A stretch of 64,000 nucleotides of DNA from Didymella arachidicola (GCA_016630955.3 CM050000.1:1329902-1393901); one strand, 5' to 3'. Shown: positions 18,095 to 28,070, counted from the stretch's first letter. Translations and numbers: made by a program. The notes: a model not told the origin generated them from the letters alone.

Positions 18095-18274
18095 GAGCGT
18101 AAGAAAGTGGAGTCCACGCACGGGTTATCGTACATCGTCAAGGAATGAGTACTTCGATGGGCCGTTGATGGTGCACTAGCAACTGCTCACGGCGCAAGGT
18201 GAACAGGGAACCTGTCAAAACATTGGTCACGAGAAGATACAAACAGATTGAGCACGGATCCCGGCTGATAAGGT
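18095..18274. other. Host intergenic sequence
   Basis: Short normal-GC stretch between the pseudogene start and the RIP block. Nothing recognised. Confidence 0.4.
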
Positions 18275-19018
18275 GATAAGTAAGTAAAATATATAAGTAA
18301 GTAAAATATATACTTTTATACTTAATTAACCTTTATACTTAAATATCTTAACACCTTATAAAGTAATAAAGATATATAATAGCTAGAATTAATTCTCTAC
18401 TTTTACTATATCTTTCTTATATATATACTTATTATATCCTACTTTACTATATATCTTATAATAGTAGATACTTTTACTACTACTACCTACCTATATTCTC
18501 TCTACCTTTACTTCTACCTTAGTATCTTTCTACCTTACTATTTCCTCTACCTTAGCCTATAATAGAGTTCTACCTACTTAGATCTACTTTCTCTTATACT
18601 TTTTATACTTAGAAGTAGTATTATTAGCTACTTTAAGCTTAGCTACTCTAGCTTTAAGTAATATATATAAATAGTCCTTTAAAGTTAACCTCTTTTTAAC
18701 CTATAGAATTATCTTAATAATAGAATTAGGTAAGAAACTCTTATAGTCTCTTATCCTCTTAATAATTAGTATTATTTAGCTATCTACCTCTATAGTGTTA
18801 CTTAGTGTTTTTAGTTACTAGATAGTAGGCTCTACTATATCTATACACTTAATATATATATTTAGTTAATATATACTATACTAAAATACTATCTTTATTC
18901 TATAGCCTCTATAACTTAATACTACTATATTAGTTAAAGCTACCCTTATAGATTTAGATATAGTAGGTTTAGATAAAAATACTTTATATATAAAGCTAGC
19001 TAAAAAATATAAGGTATA
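18275..19018. other. AT-rich RIP-degraded DNA, family unknown
   Basis: Very AT-rich, TpA-dominated and stop-dense in all frames. The switch from normal GC at 18270-18280 is sharp. I could not match it to either pogo family or to the chromoviruses. Element B is inserted in it with target GTATA (19014-19018). Confidence 0.6.
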
Positions 19019-19535
19019 TGTTACGATCCGCGGAACACGAAGGATCACAACGAGTATTACACCCCAGTACGGCACAGCAGGAGTTGGCAGCATGGGCAAC
19101 TACAAGGAAAGACAGGGCAACGCTTCGACTCTGCGAACGACATCACGTCACGTGACACTGATCAAAAGTCTTGGCAATGATCGGTGTGATCAGTGCTCAG
19201 TGCGATCAGTGATCAGTGAGATCAACGATCAGTATGATCAGTACCTTACAGGTACTGAGCACACTGCATATCTCTTTAGTATATAGCATATAGGAACACA
19301 ACCCTTATAGTTCGTGTTCAACCTAAGTTATCAAGTTTGTCTTTGGATCTCAAACCCAACCTTCGAGCTAGACAGTCTACTCTGTACTACTCATCGTTAC
19401 CCTGCTCTCAAGACTGACAGATCGTATCTGTACACCTTATTGCAACCAACCCCTTCGGCTTCCTGTCACCGTACTCATCCCCGAGAACCAATAGAATTAG
19501 TGCTTACGAGCTTTGCTTAAAGTACGACTTCAACA
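19019..19535 (+). repeat. 5' LTR of element B (517 bp)
   Basis: TGTTACGATCC to CTTCAACA, repeated at 25723-26239. U3 contains TCACGTGAC (19148-19156) and a cluster of GATCAGT-type repeats at about 19176-19243. TATATAG at 19280-19286 is the probable core promoter. Confidence 0.95.
19176..19243 (+). repeat. GATCAGT repeat cluster in U3 of B
   Basis: Irregularly spaced copies of GATCAGT and GATCGGT, with CAGTG between, about seven within 70 bp. It takes the place of the CCCGG array of A and is therefore subfamily-specific. The same cluster is in the 3' LTR. Confidence 0.75.
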
Positions 19536-19549
19536 TTTTGAACACCCCC
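19536..19549 (+). other. Putative self-primed PBS of element B
   Basis: It carries the same TTGAACAC directly after the LTR as in A, complementary to GTGTTCAA at 19314-19321, which is 34 bp after the TATA-like box. Confidence 0.55.
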
Positions 19550-19552
19550 AAG

Positions 19553-21808
19553 ATGAGTACTACCTCAGGATCCCGTGCTACCCCAAGCAACTCCAACGCA
19601 TCACGCCGTACGGCTGATGACGATCTCGACATGGACGAGGAGGCAGCGGCGCCTGCCCCTACCAGTGTTTACCCAGTGGCTAAACCCGAGGCCTTTGATG
19701 GCACTCGCGACAAGCTGGAAGACTGGCTCATGAAGTTCGATCTGTTTTTCATGTTCCAAGGAGAACGCATCCCAGAGGAGAAACGTGTCACTTTTGTGAG
19801 TACGTTTATGAAGGATCGCGCGTTCACTTGGATCAAACCCTTTATCCGCCGTTACCACGACGGAGCAAGCAACTCAGCAGACATCGACCCATGGATCGAA
19901 GACTTCGATCTGTTCAAGGAACAGATTCGCCAAGTATTTGGAGTGCACAACGAACCAACCATCGCCCGACGCGAGATTCAGCGCATCCGACAAACTGCGT
20001 CCGCCGCCGACTACGCTGCCAAGTTTCAGCAAGTAGCTACGTTCACCGGTTGGGACGACGTTGCGCTGATGACCATGTTCAAACAAGGCCTTAAGCCCAA
20101 GGTCAAAGAAGAGCTCATGCGGACTGCCGCAGCCACCGATACCTTCGACGCACTAGTAAACGAAGCAATCAGTATCGACGTTAAGCTCTACGACCTTCAA
20201 CAAGAGTTAAGAGAGGACCCTCGTGTGCGAGGCGTGACTCAGGTCACTCGCCCACCCCAGGCTCCACGCAACCAGTGGCGCAACAACAACTACCGCCGCG
20301 GTCAACGTGGTGGCCTTTACCAAGCCAACATGGGACGCCGTGTCCACAACGATACGAACAGTGGATACTACGGTCCTGCAGCAATGGACCTCTCCAACAT
20401 CAACAAAGGACCTGAACGATGGAATGAGAAAAAGAAGGGTAGTAATAACCGCGGTGATAAGTCTTCAGTGACTTGTTACGGCTGTGGCAAGACAGGCCAC
20501 TACGCCCGCGACTGTCGCATGAAGAACAAAGTAACTCGGCAGCTGAATATGCTGGCTCATGACGACAGCGGCGACCAAGAGTGGGAGGTCGTTACTAATG
20601 AGATGGGACGTCTCATAGAAGACCCCACTTCCGGACTCGACAACGACTACATCGAGGAGTCCGATGAGGATGCTCCAAGCAAGCAAATCCGGTCACCAAC
20701 GCCCTACCCTAAGACAGAATGGATCAAGAACGACCCTTGTCGTTACCACGTGGTAGAGTGCGACACAAGTAATGACAGTATTATTGTCGGCAAACGATAC
20801 CACGACACCTTCTTTCGCCGTGGCGACAGATACTATTCCACAGAGGGAAAACGTCTGATCGTATGCGACAAGACACAGGAAATCCAGGACACGACGGTTA
20901 TGCGGGACCAGTCCACCCAGACTCCTGTCTTCCAGGAACCGCAAGCGCCAACAATCAACTTGACCATCGTCAACAATATTCCTAAGCATAAGGAAGAAAC
21001 GCCACACGTCACCATCCAGACGGCAGACCTACAAGATACAGAAAGCATCCAAGGATGGAGGACAAGTGACGACGTTGCATGGGCACGAAAATACCTGTTG
21101 GAAGATCCCGCGGCACTCAGGAAGTTCGACCAACAGGTCATCAACGCCCAGAAGACCAGCAAGGAATGGCATACAGAAGACTACGCCAAATGGATAAAGG
21201 ATAACCATGCAACGCAGCGACAACTGGACACCTACAACTCGTACGCTCGAAGCCGAGGCGAACCTGACTTCAACCGACGACCCGCCGCGCCAGCACAGAG
21301 CTACACGTCGCAGCTTCAGCAGGATATACGGAATCCATGCCATCCTCAACTCCCAGCTATGCAGTGTTACCACGAAGAATGCAACTACCACCTACAGTTT
21401 AAACTGAACAGTCAGTGGTTCCCTAGCAAACCTGAAGGTTGCAAGGAATACTGGTGGGAGTGTGCAGAAACATACTGTGCGGAACATGCTTGGGACAAGC
21501 GTACAAACCTTCACTTTCCAGGGACTACAAGTGCGGAAGAAATACTGGACATGCACCTTGTACAGAATGAGGAGTGCAACCTATATGAATGGGTTCAGTG
21601 TCTAAACTTTAGATGCCAGACACACAGGTCACTTAAACGCGAAAGCGGACTTTTACCACATGAGGACGAGTCTTTTTTAGACCAATGGCGCACGAGTGCC
21701 ACAGTAGAGCCAGACGAGAACGTTTTCTCAACACAGTCCAGGGCTCCAGGAATCGACGTAAGGATTCCGATGAGAACCAGTCCCTCATCAAATTCCCTGT
21801 CGTGCTAG
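19553..21808 (+). CDS. gag: Gag polyprotein of chromovirus B
   Basis: 751 residues from the ATG at 19553, 17 bp after the LTR. The N-terminus is acidic and Ala/Pro-rich (DDDLDMDEEAAAPAP), followed by the Retrotrans_gag domain (FTWIKPFIRRYHDG ... QGLKPKVKEELMRTA) and a CCHC knuckle CYGCGKTGHYARDC at about 308-321. The C-terminal Cys/His-rich domain is present (QCYHEEC ... KEYWWEC ... RCQTH). The N-terminal two thirds match the Gags of C and E closely, while A is a more distant relative. Confidence 0.94.
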   Translation: MSTTSGSRATPSNSNASRRTADDDLDMDEEAAAPAPTSVYPVAKPEAFDGTRDKLEDWLMKFDLFFMFQGERIPEEKRVTFVSTFMKDRAFTWIKPFIRRYHDGASNSADIDPWIEDFDLFKEQIRQVFGVHNEPTIARREIQRIRQTASAADYAAKFQQVATFTGWDDVALMTMFKQGLKPKVKEELMRTAAATDTFDALVNEAISIDVKLYDLQQELREDPRVRGVTQVTRPPQAPRNQWRNNNYRRGQRGGLYQANMGRRVHNDTNSGYYGPAAMDLSNINKGPERWNEKKKGSNNRGDKSSVTCYGCGKTGHYARDCRMKNKVTRQLNMLAHDDSGDQEWEVVTNEMGRLIEDPTSGLDNDYIEESDEDAPSKQIRSPTPYPKTEWIKNDPCRYHVVECDTSNDSIIVGKRYHDTFFRRGDRYYSTEGKRLIVCDKTQEIQDTTVMRDQSTQTPVFQEPQAPTINLTIVNNIPKHKEETPHVTIQTADLQDTESIQGWRTSDDVAWARKYLLEDPAALRKFDQQVINAQKTSKEWHTEDYAKWIKDNHATQRQLDTYNSYARSRGEPDFNRRPAAPAQSYTSQLQQDIRNPCHPQLPAMQCYHEECNYHLQFKLNSQWFPSKPEGCKEYWWECAETYCAEHAWDKRTNLHFPGTTSAEEILDMHLVQNEECNLYEWVQCLNFRCQTHRSLKRESGLLPHEDESFLDQWRTSATVEPDENVFSTQSRAPGIDVRIPMRTSPSSNSLSC
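21673..21679 (+). promoter_or_regulatory. -1 frameshift site T TTT TTA (element B)
   Basis: TTT (21674) and TTA (21677) are in the gag frame after a T. The pol frame is -1 and open across the site. Confidence 0.85.
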
Positions 21809-24800
21809 AAGGCACCAGGATGACGGCATTGTTGGACTCAGGAGCACAAAGCAACTATGTGTCTCAATCCGCTATCGCGCAAGCAGGCTTGCAGAAGCGA
21901 AGAAAGGAGGAACCATACCCTTTACGAGTAGCCAACGGAGAACCAATGCCAGGAGAGTCGACTGTGACCCACGAAGTGGTACAGCGACGTCTGAAAGTAT
22001 TCAACCACGAGGAATTAATAGACCTAGATGTTCTGGGAACGGCCGCCCATGATATCATATTAGGACTTCCTTGGTTGAGAGAGCACAATCCATGGATCGA
22101 CTGGAAGAACCAGCGAATAACGCTCAAGTGTCACGGATCAGGTACACCCGGACAGCGACCCGCGCAGCTCACGACGCAGCTGGTGGATGAGAAGGAGATC
22201 AACAATATCTCTTCGAACAAGACGCGCCAAGATAGAGCGGTCGACCGTGCAGATACCAACCAGCCCCTGGATCACAAAGCGACGGTAAAGGAGGACAGTA
22301 CAACTCCTGACATCCCGGACGAATACAGAGAGTTTATAGACCTCTTCCGCGATGAGAAGACTGCGAAAGCACTACCGCAGCACCAAGAATGGGACCACGA
22401 GATTAAGCTCGAGCCAGGCAAGAAGCCCCCATTCGGGCCCATATACCAGATGTCAGAAAAGGAACTTGAGGAGCTGCGCAACTACCTTAAGGAGAACCTC
22501 GACAAAGGATTCATTCGAGAATCAGAATCCCCAGCAGGATTTCCCGTTCTATTCGTGCCAAAGAAAGATGGCAAGTTACGACCTTGCATCGATTACCGAA
22601 AGCTCAACGATATCACGATCAAAAATCGTTACCCGCTACCGAACATCAGCGAACTTCAGGATCGGTTAGCCGGAGCACAGTACTTCACTGCGTTAGATTT
22701 AAGAGGGGCGTACAACCTCATCCGCATGAAGGAAGGCGAAGAATGGAAGACGGCGTTTAGAACCCGTTATGGTCATTACGAGTATTTGGTTATGCCATTC
22801 GGGCTCACCAACGCACCAGCGACATGTCAAGCCCTAATCAACAACGTGCTAAGGGCACACTTGGACATTACCGTGGTAGCGTACCTCGATGACATCCTAG
22901 TGTACAGTAAGACACTAGAAGAGCATGTCGAACACGTACGACAAGTGCTTGTCTGCCTAGGAGCAGCGCACCTACGCTTGAAACCCGAGAAATGCGAATG
23001 GCACAAGGAGGAAGTCGAGTTCCTAGGGTTTGTAGTAGGACGATACGGAGTCAAGATGAGCCAAGAAAAGATTCAGGTTGTAAAAGATTGGCCAACACCC
23101 AAAACCGTCAAGAACATTCAAGAATTCCTTGGGTTTGTCAACTTCAACCGACGCTTCATCAAGGATTACTCCACGAAGGCCTTGCCGCTCACGAAACTTA
23201 CGCGGAAGGACACACCCTTTAAGTGGGGCGAGGATCAGGACAAAGCTTTTGAAAAGTTGAAACAGGCTTGTATAGATCCACCCACGTTGGTTACGTTCAG
23301 GAGCGGAGAACCGCTACGAATGGAAACAGATGCCTCAGATCTGGCGTTAGGAGCATGCATCACACAGGAACGAGATGGTCAATGGCACCCGATTGCCTAC
23401 TATTCACGCAAGTTCTCAGGACCCGAAGAACGATACGACGTACACGACAAAGAACTACTCGCGATCGTATCTGCCCTAGAACATTGGCGAGTCTACGCTG
23501 AAAGTTGTTCGGAACTTACGATCTACACGGATCACAAAAACCTGGTACACTTCACGACGACGAAGGTATTGAACAGACGACAAGTACGATGGTCCGAGAC
23601 CCTCGGACAATACAAATTCAAGATCCTCTATACACCAGGAAAGGACAACGGCAGAGCCGACGCACTCAGTCGACGACACGACCTCGCAGGATCCAAGACG
23701 ATCAACGAATCGGCGATCCTTGGTATCAATAGCGACGGATCGTTAGGACCGTCCCAGCAGCTCAACAATATGATGCTAGTACGCCAAGAGCATCATGTAC
23801 CATCACAGGTACCAGAGGAACTGGAAGAAGAAGTCATAAGCAGTCACCACGATGACCCGCTTCATGGACACCCCGGTATCACCAGAACAATGGAACTCAT
23901 CAAAAGACATTACGAGTTCCCGAACATGCGCGACAAGGTCGCCAAGTTCATCAAGAATTGCGTAAGCTGTCAACAGAACAAACACAGCACGCACGCCAAG
24001 TATGGAGAAGCACAGGCAATGGAGCCGCCAACGGCACCATGGACGAACATCACGATGGATTTCGTTACACAGCTACCTGTCTCCAAGGATCCTGTAACAG
24101 GATACACCTATGACTCAATCTTCGTTGTAGTGGATCGATTCACGAAAGCCGCTGAGTTTGTGCCTTTCCGCCACAGCTACACTGCAGAGCAGCTCGCACG
24201 AGTGTACCTGGATAGGATTGTTCGACACCACGGCATTTCCGAATCAATCATTAGCGATAGAGACAAGTTATTTACATCGAACTACTGGACCACGCTGTTA
24301 GCAGCCATTGGTACCAAGAAAAAACTGTCAACCGCGTATCATCCGCAGACGGATGGCCAAACAGAACGAGTAAACCAAACAATGGAGACGTACCTCCGCA
24401 TCTACTGCAACCAGCAGCAAGACAACTGGGTTTCACTGCTGCCTATGGCACAAATCGCGTACAACAACAAATTATCGGAAGCAACAGGCGTAACACCGTT
24501 CTTTGCTAACCACGGGAGACACCCAAATCTCTTTACCAGATCATTGGACAGTAACATTCAAACGGAATCAGCGATCAACTCAGTCGAAGCACTGAAGGAA
24601 GTACACAGAAAATCGCTCGATAACATCGCCAAAGCTCAGTCACGGAGCATCTCTTATGTTAACAAGAAACGAAAAACGGCGCCTCTGCTAAAGGAGGGGG
24701 ATAAAGTGTATCTCCTTACGAAAAACCTACGCACACGGCGACCAACGAAAAAACTGGACAAAGTCAAGGTCGGACCATTTTTCATTTCCAAACAAATCAG

Positions 24801-25161
24801 CTCAGTCAACTATCGACTTGCGCTGCCCAAGGATGCAAAGATCCATCCAGTGTTCCACATCTCGCTGTTGGAACCAGCCGACCCTAGAACGCCAATCCAG
24901 AAAGACTTCCACTACCAGGCAGACGGCCAGGACGAATGGGAAGTCGAAAAAATAATAAAACAACGGAAGAAAGGACGCAGTACCGAGTACCTAGTCAAGT
25001 GGTTAGGATACCCCGACTCAGAAAACACATGGGAACCAGCCACATACCTTACGAACTGCCAGCAGATGTTGAAGGAATTTGAGCAGGCCAGTCAGGCACT
25101 GCCACGTTCGGGTCCAGCCAGTAGTCCAGCGGCAAGTCCTCAAAGGCGCCCCAGGTACTAG
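21673..25161 (+). CDS. pol: Pol polyprotein of chromovirus B
   Basis: Same domain order as in A: protease DSGAQSNYVS, RT with YLDDILVYS, RNase H, HHCC and DDE integrase (YHPQTDGQTERVNQTM), chromodomain (EYLVKWLGYPDSENTWEP). The integrase has FTKAAEFVPFRHS where A has FTKYAEMIPFRHS, and the RT-RNase H link has GRYGVKMSQEK where A has GRHGVKMSKDK; C and E share the B form. The C-terminal tail after the chromodomain is unrelated in sequence to A (QALPRSGPASSPAAS) because it is also the antisense strand of a different Zn2Cys6 gene; the overlap is 113 bp. No stops. Confidence 0.96.
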   Translation, partial: FFRPMAHECHSRARRERFLNTVQGSRNRRKDSDENQSLIKFPVVLEGTRMTALLDSGAQSNYVSQSAIAQAGLQKRRKEEPYPLRVANGEPMPGESTVTHEVVQRRLKVFNHEELIDLDVLGTAAHDIILGLPWLREHNPWIDWKNQRITLKCHGSGTPGQRPAQLTTQLVDEKEINNISSNKTRQDRAVDRADTNQPLDHKATVKEDSTTPDIPDEYREFIDLFRDEKTAKALPQHQEWDHEIKLEPGKKPPFGPIYQMSEKELEELRNYLKENLDKGFIRESESPAGFPVLFVPKKDGKLRPCIDYRKLNDITIKNRYPLPNISELQDRLAGAQYFTALDLRGAYNLIRMKEGEEWKTAFRTRYGHYEYLVMPFGLTNAPATCQALINNVLRAHLDITVVAYLDDILVYSKTLEEHVEHVRQVLVCLGAAHLRLKPEKCEWHKEEVEFLGFVVGRYGVKMSQEKIQVVKDWPTPKTVKNIQEFLGFVNFNRRFIKDYSTKALPLTKLTRKDTPFKWGEDQDKAFEKLKQACIDPPTLVTFRSGEPLRMETDASDLALGACITQERDGQWHPIAYYSRKFSGPEERYDVHDKELLAIVSALEHWRVYAESCSELTIYTDHKNLVHFTTTKVLNRRQVRWSETLGQYKFKILYTPGKDNGRADALSRRHDLAGSKTINESAILGINSDGSLGPSQQLNNMMLVRQEHHVPSQVPEELEEEVISSHHDDPLHGHPGITRTMELIKRHYEFPNMRDKVAKFIKNCVSCQQNKHSTHAKYGEAQAMEPPTAPWTNITMDFVTQLPVSKDPVTGYTYDSIFVVVDRFTKAAEFVPFRHSYTAEQLARVYLDRIVRHHGISESIISDRDKLFTSNYWTTLLAAIGTKKKLSTAYHPQTDGQTERVNQTMETYLRIYCNQQQDNWVSLLPMAQIAYNNKLSEATGVTPFFANHGRHPNLFTRSLDSNIQTESAINSVEALKEVHRKSLDNIAKAQSRSISYVNKKRKTAPLLKEGDKVYLLTKNLRTRRPTKKLDKVKVGPFFISKQISSVNYRLALPKDAKIHPVFHISLLEPADPRTPIQKDFHYQADGQDEWEVEKIIKQRKKGRSTEYLVKWLGYPDSENTWEPATYLTNCQQMLKEFEQASQALPRSGPASSPAASPQRRPRY

Positions 25162-25636
25162 GCGACAACACGATACCCTCGGAGGGACCATCGAACGTCA
25201 TGGTCCCCTCACTCAACTCCTGCTCCGTTATACTCCTCTCTTCCACGGATATCGCTTCCTCGGCGCGACGATCCAACAAATCCATTTGTTGACGCAACCG
25301 CTCTTCGCGCGCGCGTGCAACTCGCAATTCTTCCAACGCCTTCTCTGAGGCCTTGAGCGCCTCGTTTTGCGCTTCACGACTTTCTTTTATCCGAGCCTGC
25401 AACTTCTCTTTCTCCGATATGAGTCGCGTGAACTCCGACTGAGTTACGCGCACGTCGCAACGCTGGCCACGTTTCAAACACTCACTACACTTTCCCGAAC
25501 GTATATGGACCTTGCACACGCGCTTGTGCTTGTCACAAGTCGAACACTTTCGAACCATGGTTTCTCCGAAGGATTCAACAAGTTCGTATAGACGGCGACG
25601 GCGGACTGTGCTCGACTCAGATGGTTGTTTAGGCAT
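25049..25636 (-). CDS. Antisense Zn(II)2Cys6 coiled-coil protein of element B
   Basis: 195 residues, starting MPKQPSESS. The zinc cluster CSTCDKHKRVC ... CSECLKRGQRC has the spacing CX2CX6CX8CX2CX6C, as in A, but most other residues differ. A coiled coil follows (EKEKLQARIKESREAQNEAL), then an acidic, aromatic tail (EDLPLDYWLDPNVAVPDWP) comparable to the VDFLAGNPVDPVPYWP of A. Retention of cluster, coil and tail at low overall identity means selection on the protein. It overlaps the pol 3' end and starts just inside the 3' LTR. The upstream TATAAGTA seen in A and C is not present, so its promoter is unclear. Confidence 0.8.
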   Translation of the reverse strand: MPKQPSESSTVRRRRLYELVESFGETMVRKCSTCDKHKRVCKVHIRSGKCSECLKRGQRCDVRVTQSEFTRLISEKEKLQARIKESREAQNEALKASEKALEELRVARAREERLRQQMDLLDRRAEEAISVEERSITEQELSEGTMTFDGPSEGIVLSPSTWGAFEDLPLDYWLDPNVAVPDWPAQIPSTSAGSS

Positions 25637-25709
25637 TGTCGAAGCAGCTTACCGTTGAACGAGGCGGGGCCAACGTCATATGAATCAGCTTGAGAGACCA
25701 AGCTAAGAC

Positions 25710-25722
25710 GGAAGGGGGATAG
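25710..25722 (+). other. Polypurine tract of element B
   Basis: GGAAGGGGGATAG immediately before the 3' LTR. Confidence 0.8.
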
Positions 25723-26239
25723 TGTTACGATCCGCGGAACACGAAGGATCACAACGAGTATTACACCCCAGTACGGCACAGCAGGAGTTGGCAGCATGGG
25801 CAACTACAAGGAAAGACAGGGCAACGCTTCGACTCTGCGAACGACATCACGTCACGTGACACTGATCAAAAGTCTTGGCAATGATCGGTGTGATCAGTGC
25901 TCAGTGCGATCAGTGATCAGTGAGATCAACGATCAGTATGATCAGTACCTTACAGGTACTGAGCACACTGCATATCTCTTTAGTATATAGCATATAGGAA
26001 CACAACCCTTATAGTTCGTGTTCAACCTAAGTTATCAAGTTTGTCTTTGGATCTCAAACCCAACCTTCGAGCTAGACAGTCTACTCTGTACTACTCATCG
26101 TTACCCTGCTCTCAAGACTGACAGATCGTATCTGTACACCTTATTGCAACCAACCCCTTCGGCTTCCTGTCACCGTACTCATCCCCGAGAACCAATAGAA
26201 TTAGTGCTTACGAGCTTTGCTTAAAGTACGACTTCAACA
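25723..26239 (+). repeat. 3' LTR of element B (517 bp)
   Basis: Same sequence as 19019-19535 with no difference seen. Followed by the target duplicate GTATA. Confidence 0.95.
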
Positions 26240-26318
26240 GTATAGCGCTCTTTACTATTATAAAGATATTAGGGCGTTTATATATTATAAGCTAATAAGC
26301 GACTAAATTAGTATACTA
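26240..26318. other. AT-rich RIP-degraded DNA between B and the pogo-1 relic
   Basis: Continuation of the block at 18275-19018 interrupted by B. No gene. The TA at 26317-26318 would be the target of the pogo-1 relic. Confidence 0.5.
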
Positions 26319-26557
26319 TAACGTACCTTATAGGTAAGTAGGCTACCCTGTCTAGTAGGCTACTTTTACTAAGACTATACTAAAACTCTCTCTCTATACT
26401 AATGCCTTAATAATAAGGTTAATTAGACGTGTTAAAAGAAGCTTAGATATAGCTTATACTTTAAGCTATTAAATAGGATACAAATCTCTCCCTATAACGC
26501 GTTGTAGCTATCTTTAACATGCTCTAAACTATACTAGCCTAATAACGCGCTAGATAG
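26319..26557 (+). pseudogene. RIP relic of pogo-1, 5' part
   Basis: It begins with the pogo-1 terminal repeat (TAACGTACCTTATAGG) and continues into the RIP-mutated start of the transposase gene; intact counterpart 33978-34190. It stops at GATAG, exactly where the relic at 396-2030 resumes (CTATC), but the two parts face each other in opposite orientation. They were one element before LTR X inserted and the intervening DNA was inverted. Confidence 0.87.
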
Positions 26558-26867
26558 TGTTGAAGTCGTACTTTAAGCAAAGCTCGTAAGCACTAATTCT
26601 ATTGGTTCTCAGGGATGAGTACGGTGACAGGAAGCCGAGGGGGTTGGTTGCAATAAGGTGTACAGATACGATCTGTCAGTCTTGAGAGCAGGGTAACGAT
26701 GAGTAGTACAGAGTAGACTGTCTAGCTCGAAGGTTGGGTTTGAGATCCAAAGACAAACTTTAACTTAGGATTGAACACACACTGTAAGAGTTGTGTTCCT
26801 ACGTATTATTATACTATTAAGATCTGGCTGCTACCATCGCGTAGTAGCTTAACCATCTGTAACTCTG
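26558..26867 (-). repeat. Solo LTR X, remaining 305 bp
   Basis: On the minus strand it ends CTTCAACA followed by CTATC, the target also found before 2031. The R-U5 part is the shared LTR sequence (GAACACAACTCTTACAG, GGATCTCAAACCC). Bases 26863-26867 (CTCTG) are the second copy of the CAGAG target of element A. Joined to 2031-2189 it makes a 464-bp LTR. Confidence 0.85.
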
Positions 26868-27351
26868 TGTTGAAGTCGTACTTTAAGCAAAGCTCGTAAG
26901 CACTAGTTCTGTTGGTTCTCAGGGATGAATACAGTAACAGGGACACAAGGTGGGGGTTGCAATAAGGTGTACAGATATGATCTGTCAGTCTTGAAAGCAG
27001 GGGGGTTAACAATGAGTAGTACAGAGTAGACTGTCTAGCTCGAAGGTTGGTTGAGATCCAATATCGTAGATTGAAACTTAGGTTGAACACGAACTGTAAG
27101 AGTTGTGTTCCTACGTACTATATACTATTCCTGTATCCCGAGTACCTGTAGTCTCCGGGATACCTGTGGTCTCCGGGATACCTGTGGTCTCCGGGATACC
27201 TGTGGTCTCCGGGATACCTGTGGTCTCCGGGATACTTGTGCTTGGCGGGATACCAGTCACGTGACTTGTGGGACACATATGCGTCACCCCGCACTACTGC
27301 AGTAGAGTCCGTTCGTCTACTTGTGGCTTCCCTTCTCCTGTGATCGTAACA
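26868..27351 (-). repeat. 3' LTR of element A' (484 bp)
   Basis: Reverse complement of the A LTR, including the five 18-bp units at about 27145-27234. Confidence 0.95.
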
Positions 27352-27366
27352 CTATCCTCCCCTCCT
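27352..27366 (-). other. Polypurine tract of element A'
   Basis: The reverse complement reads AGGAGGGGAGGATAG and abuts the 3' LTR. Confidence 0.8.
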
Positions 27367-27425
27367 AGGATTATCGTCCTCGATAACGTTGTTCCGTGCC
27401 GTGCGGTCGCATATCAGGTCGTAGG

Positions 27426-27433
27426 TATAAGTA
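27426..27433 (+). promoter_or_regulatory. TATA-like box of the antisense gene in A'
   Basis: TATAAGTA lies 54 bp before the MPK start codon at 27480. Element C has the same TATAAGTA 53 bp before its start codon (36509-36516) despite diverged sequence in between. Element A has the mirrored copy. This suggests the antisense gene has its own promoter outside the LTR. Confidence 0.5.
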
Positions 27434-27479
27434 TAGTGTCAAAGGCGTGCCGCCTCTTGTTTCCGCATCCTCCCTGACC

Positions 27480-28070
27480 ATGCCTAAGGAATCAACGAGA
27501 TCTCGTGCACCTCGCAAGGTGTCGTCTACCGAAGCGCGTCGTGCGCGTGCAGATCGTCTGCGTGCTGAAGCAAAGGAAATGGTGTTTCGCTGCAAGCGGT
27601 GTGAGGAAAAGAACTTCCGTTGCTTTGTGGATACTGCAACTGGTCGCTGCGCTGGCTGTATCGCAGTCCATGCAGAGTGCAGTCTTTTTGTTTCTGAAGA
27701 AGAATGGGAAAAAGTTGAAGAAGAGAAGCGTAAGACGCGTATAGCGTTGTTGCGTGCCAAAGAAGATGCTGCTCGTCTTGAGCGTGAGCTGGCAGAAATT
27801 GAGAGTCGGGAGCAGGTCTTCGCGCGTCGTGATCTGGCCGTGTTGCAGGTGCAGGAACAGGGGCAAGAGTCGGAAGCGTCGCGTACGACAGCCACGTCAT
27901 CCACCACCAATCCACTCGCTGATTTCCGCTGGTCACAGGCTAACGATTCCTCCTCTGGTCTCTTATCAGACCAACTCTTTGTTGACTTCCTTGCTGGGAA
28001 CCCCGTGGATCCTGTGCCGTACTGGCCACAGAATTTCGATACTGCGTCAGCGACTGGCGACAGTTCGTGA
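27480..28070 (+). CDS. Antisense Zn(II)2Cys6 coiled-coil protein of element A'
   Basis: The 196-residue protein is identical to that at 8097-8687 (MPKESTRSRAPRK; CKRCEEKNFRC; CAGC). I start it at 27480 rather than at the ATG at 27396, because MPK is the start shared by the copies in B, C and E and the TATA-like box lies between the two ATGs. The 3' end overlaps the end of pol, which is on the other strand, by 131 bp. Confidence 0.8.
   Translation: MPKESTRSRAPRKVSSTEARRARADRLRAEAKEMVFRCKRCEEKNFRCFVDTATGRCAGCIAVHAECSLFVSEEEWEKVEEEKRKTRIALLRAKEDAARLERELAEIESREQVFARRDLAVLQVQEQGQESEASRTTATSSTTNPLADFRWSQANDSSSGLLSDQLFVDFLAGNPVDPVPYWPQNFDTASATGDSS

Larger units (their letters stand above)
19019..26239 (+). 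mobile_element. Ty3/gypsy chromovirus B, full length
   Basis: A 7221-bp element with two 517-bp LTRs that look identical and a perfect 5-bp target duplication GTATA (19014-19018 and 26240-26244). It has the same plan as A: gag, -1 shift, pol with chromodomain, antisense Zn2Cys6 gene. U3, the Gag C-terminus and the Zn2Cys6 protein are clearly diverged from A, while RT and integrase are almost the same. All ORFs are open. Unlike A and A', its flanks match, so it travelled inside the inverted segment and is not a breakpoint. Confidence 0.97.

Noticed and set aside
18881..19099. Minus-strand ORF running from LTR B into RIP DNA
   Set aside because: Half in the LTR and half in AT-rich relic; chance open frame.
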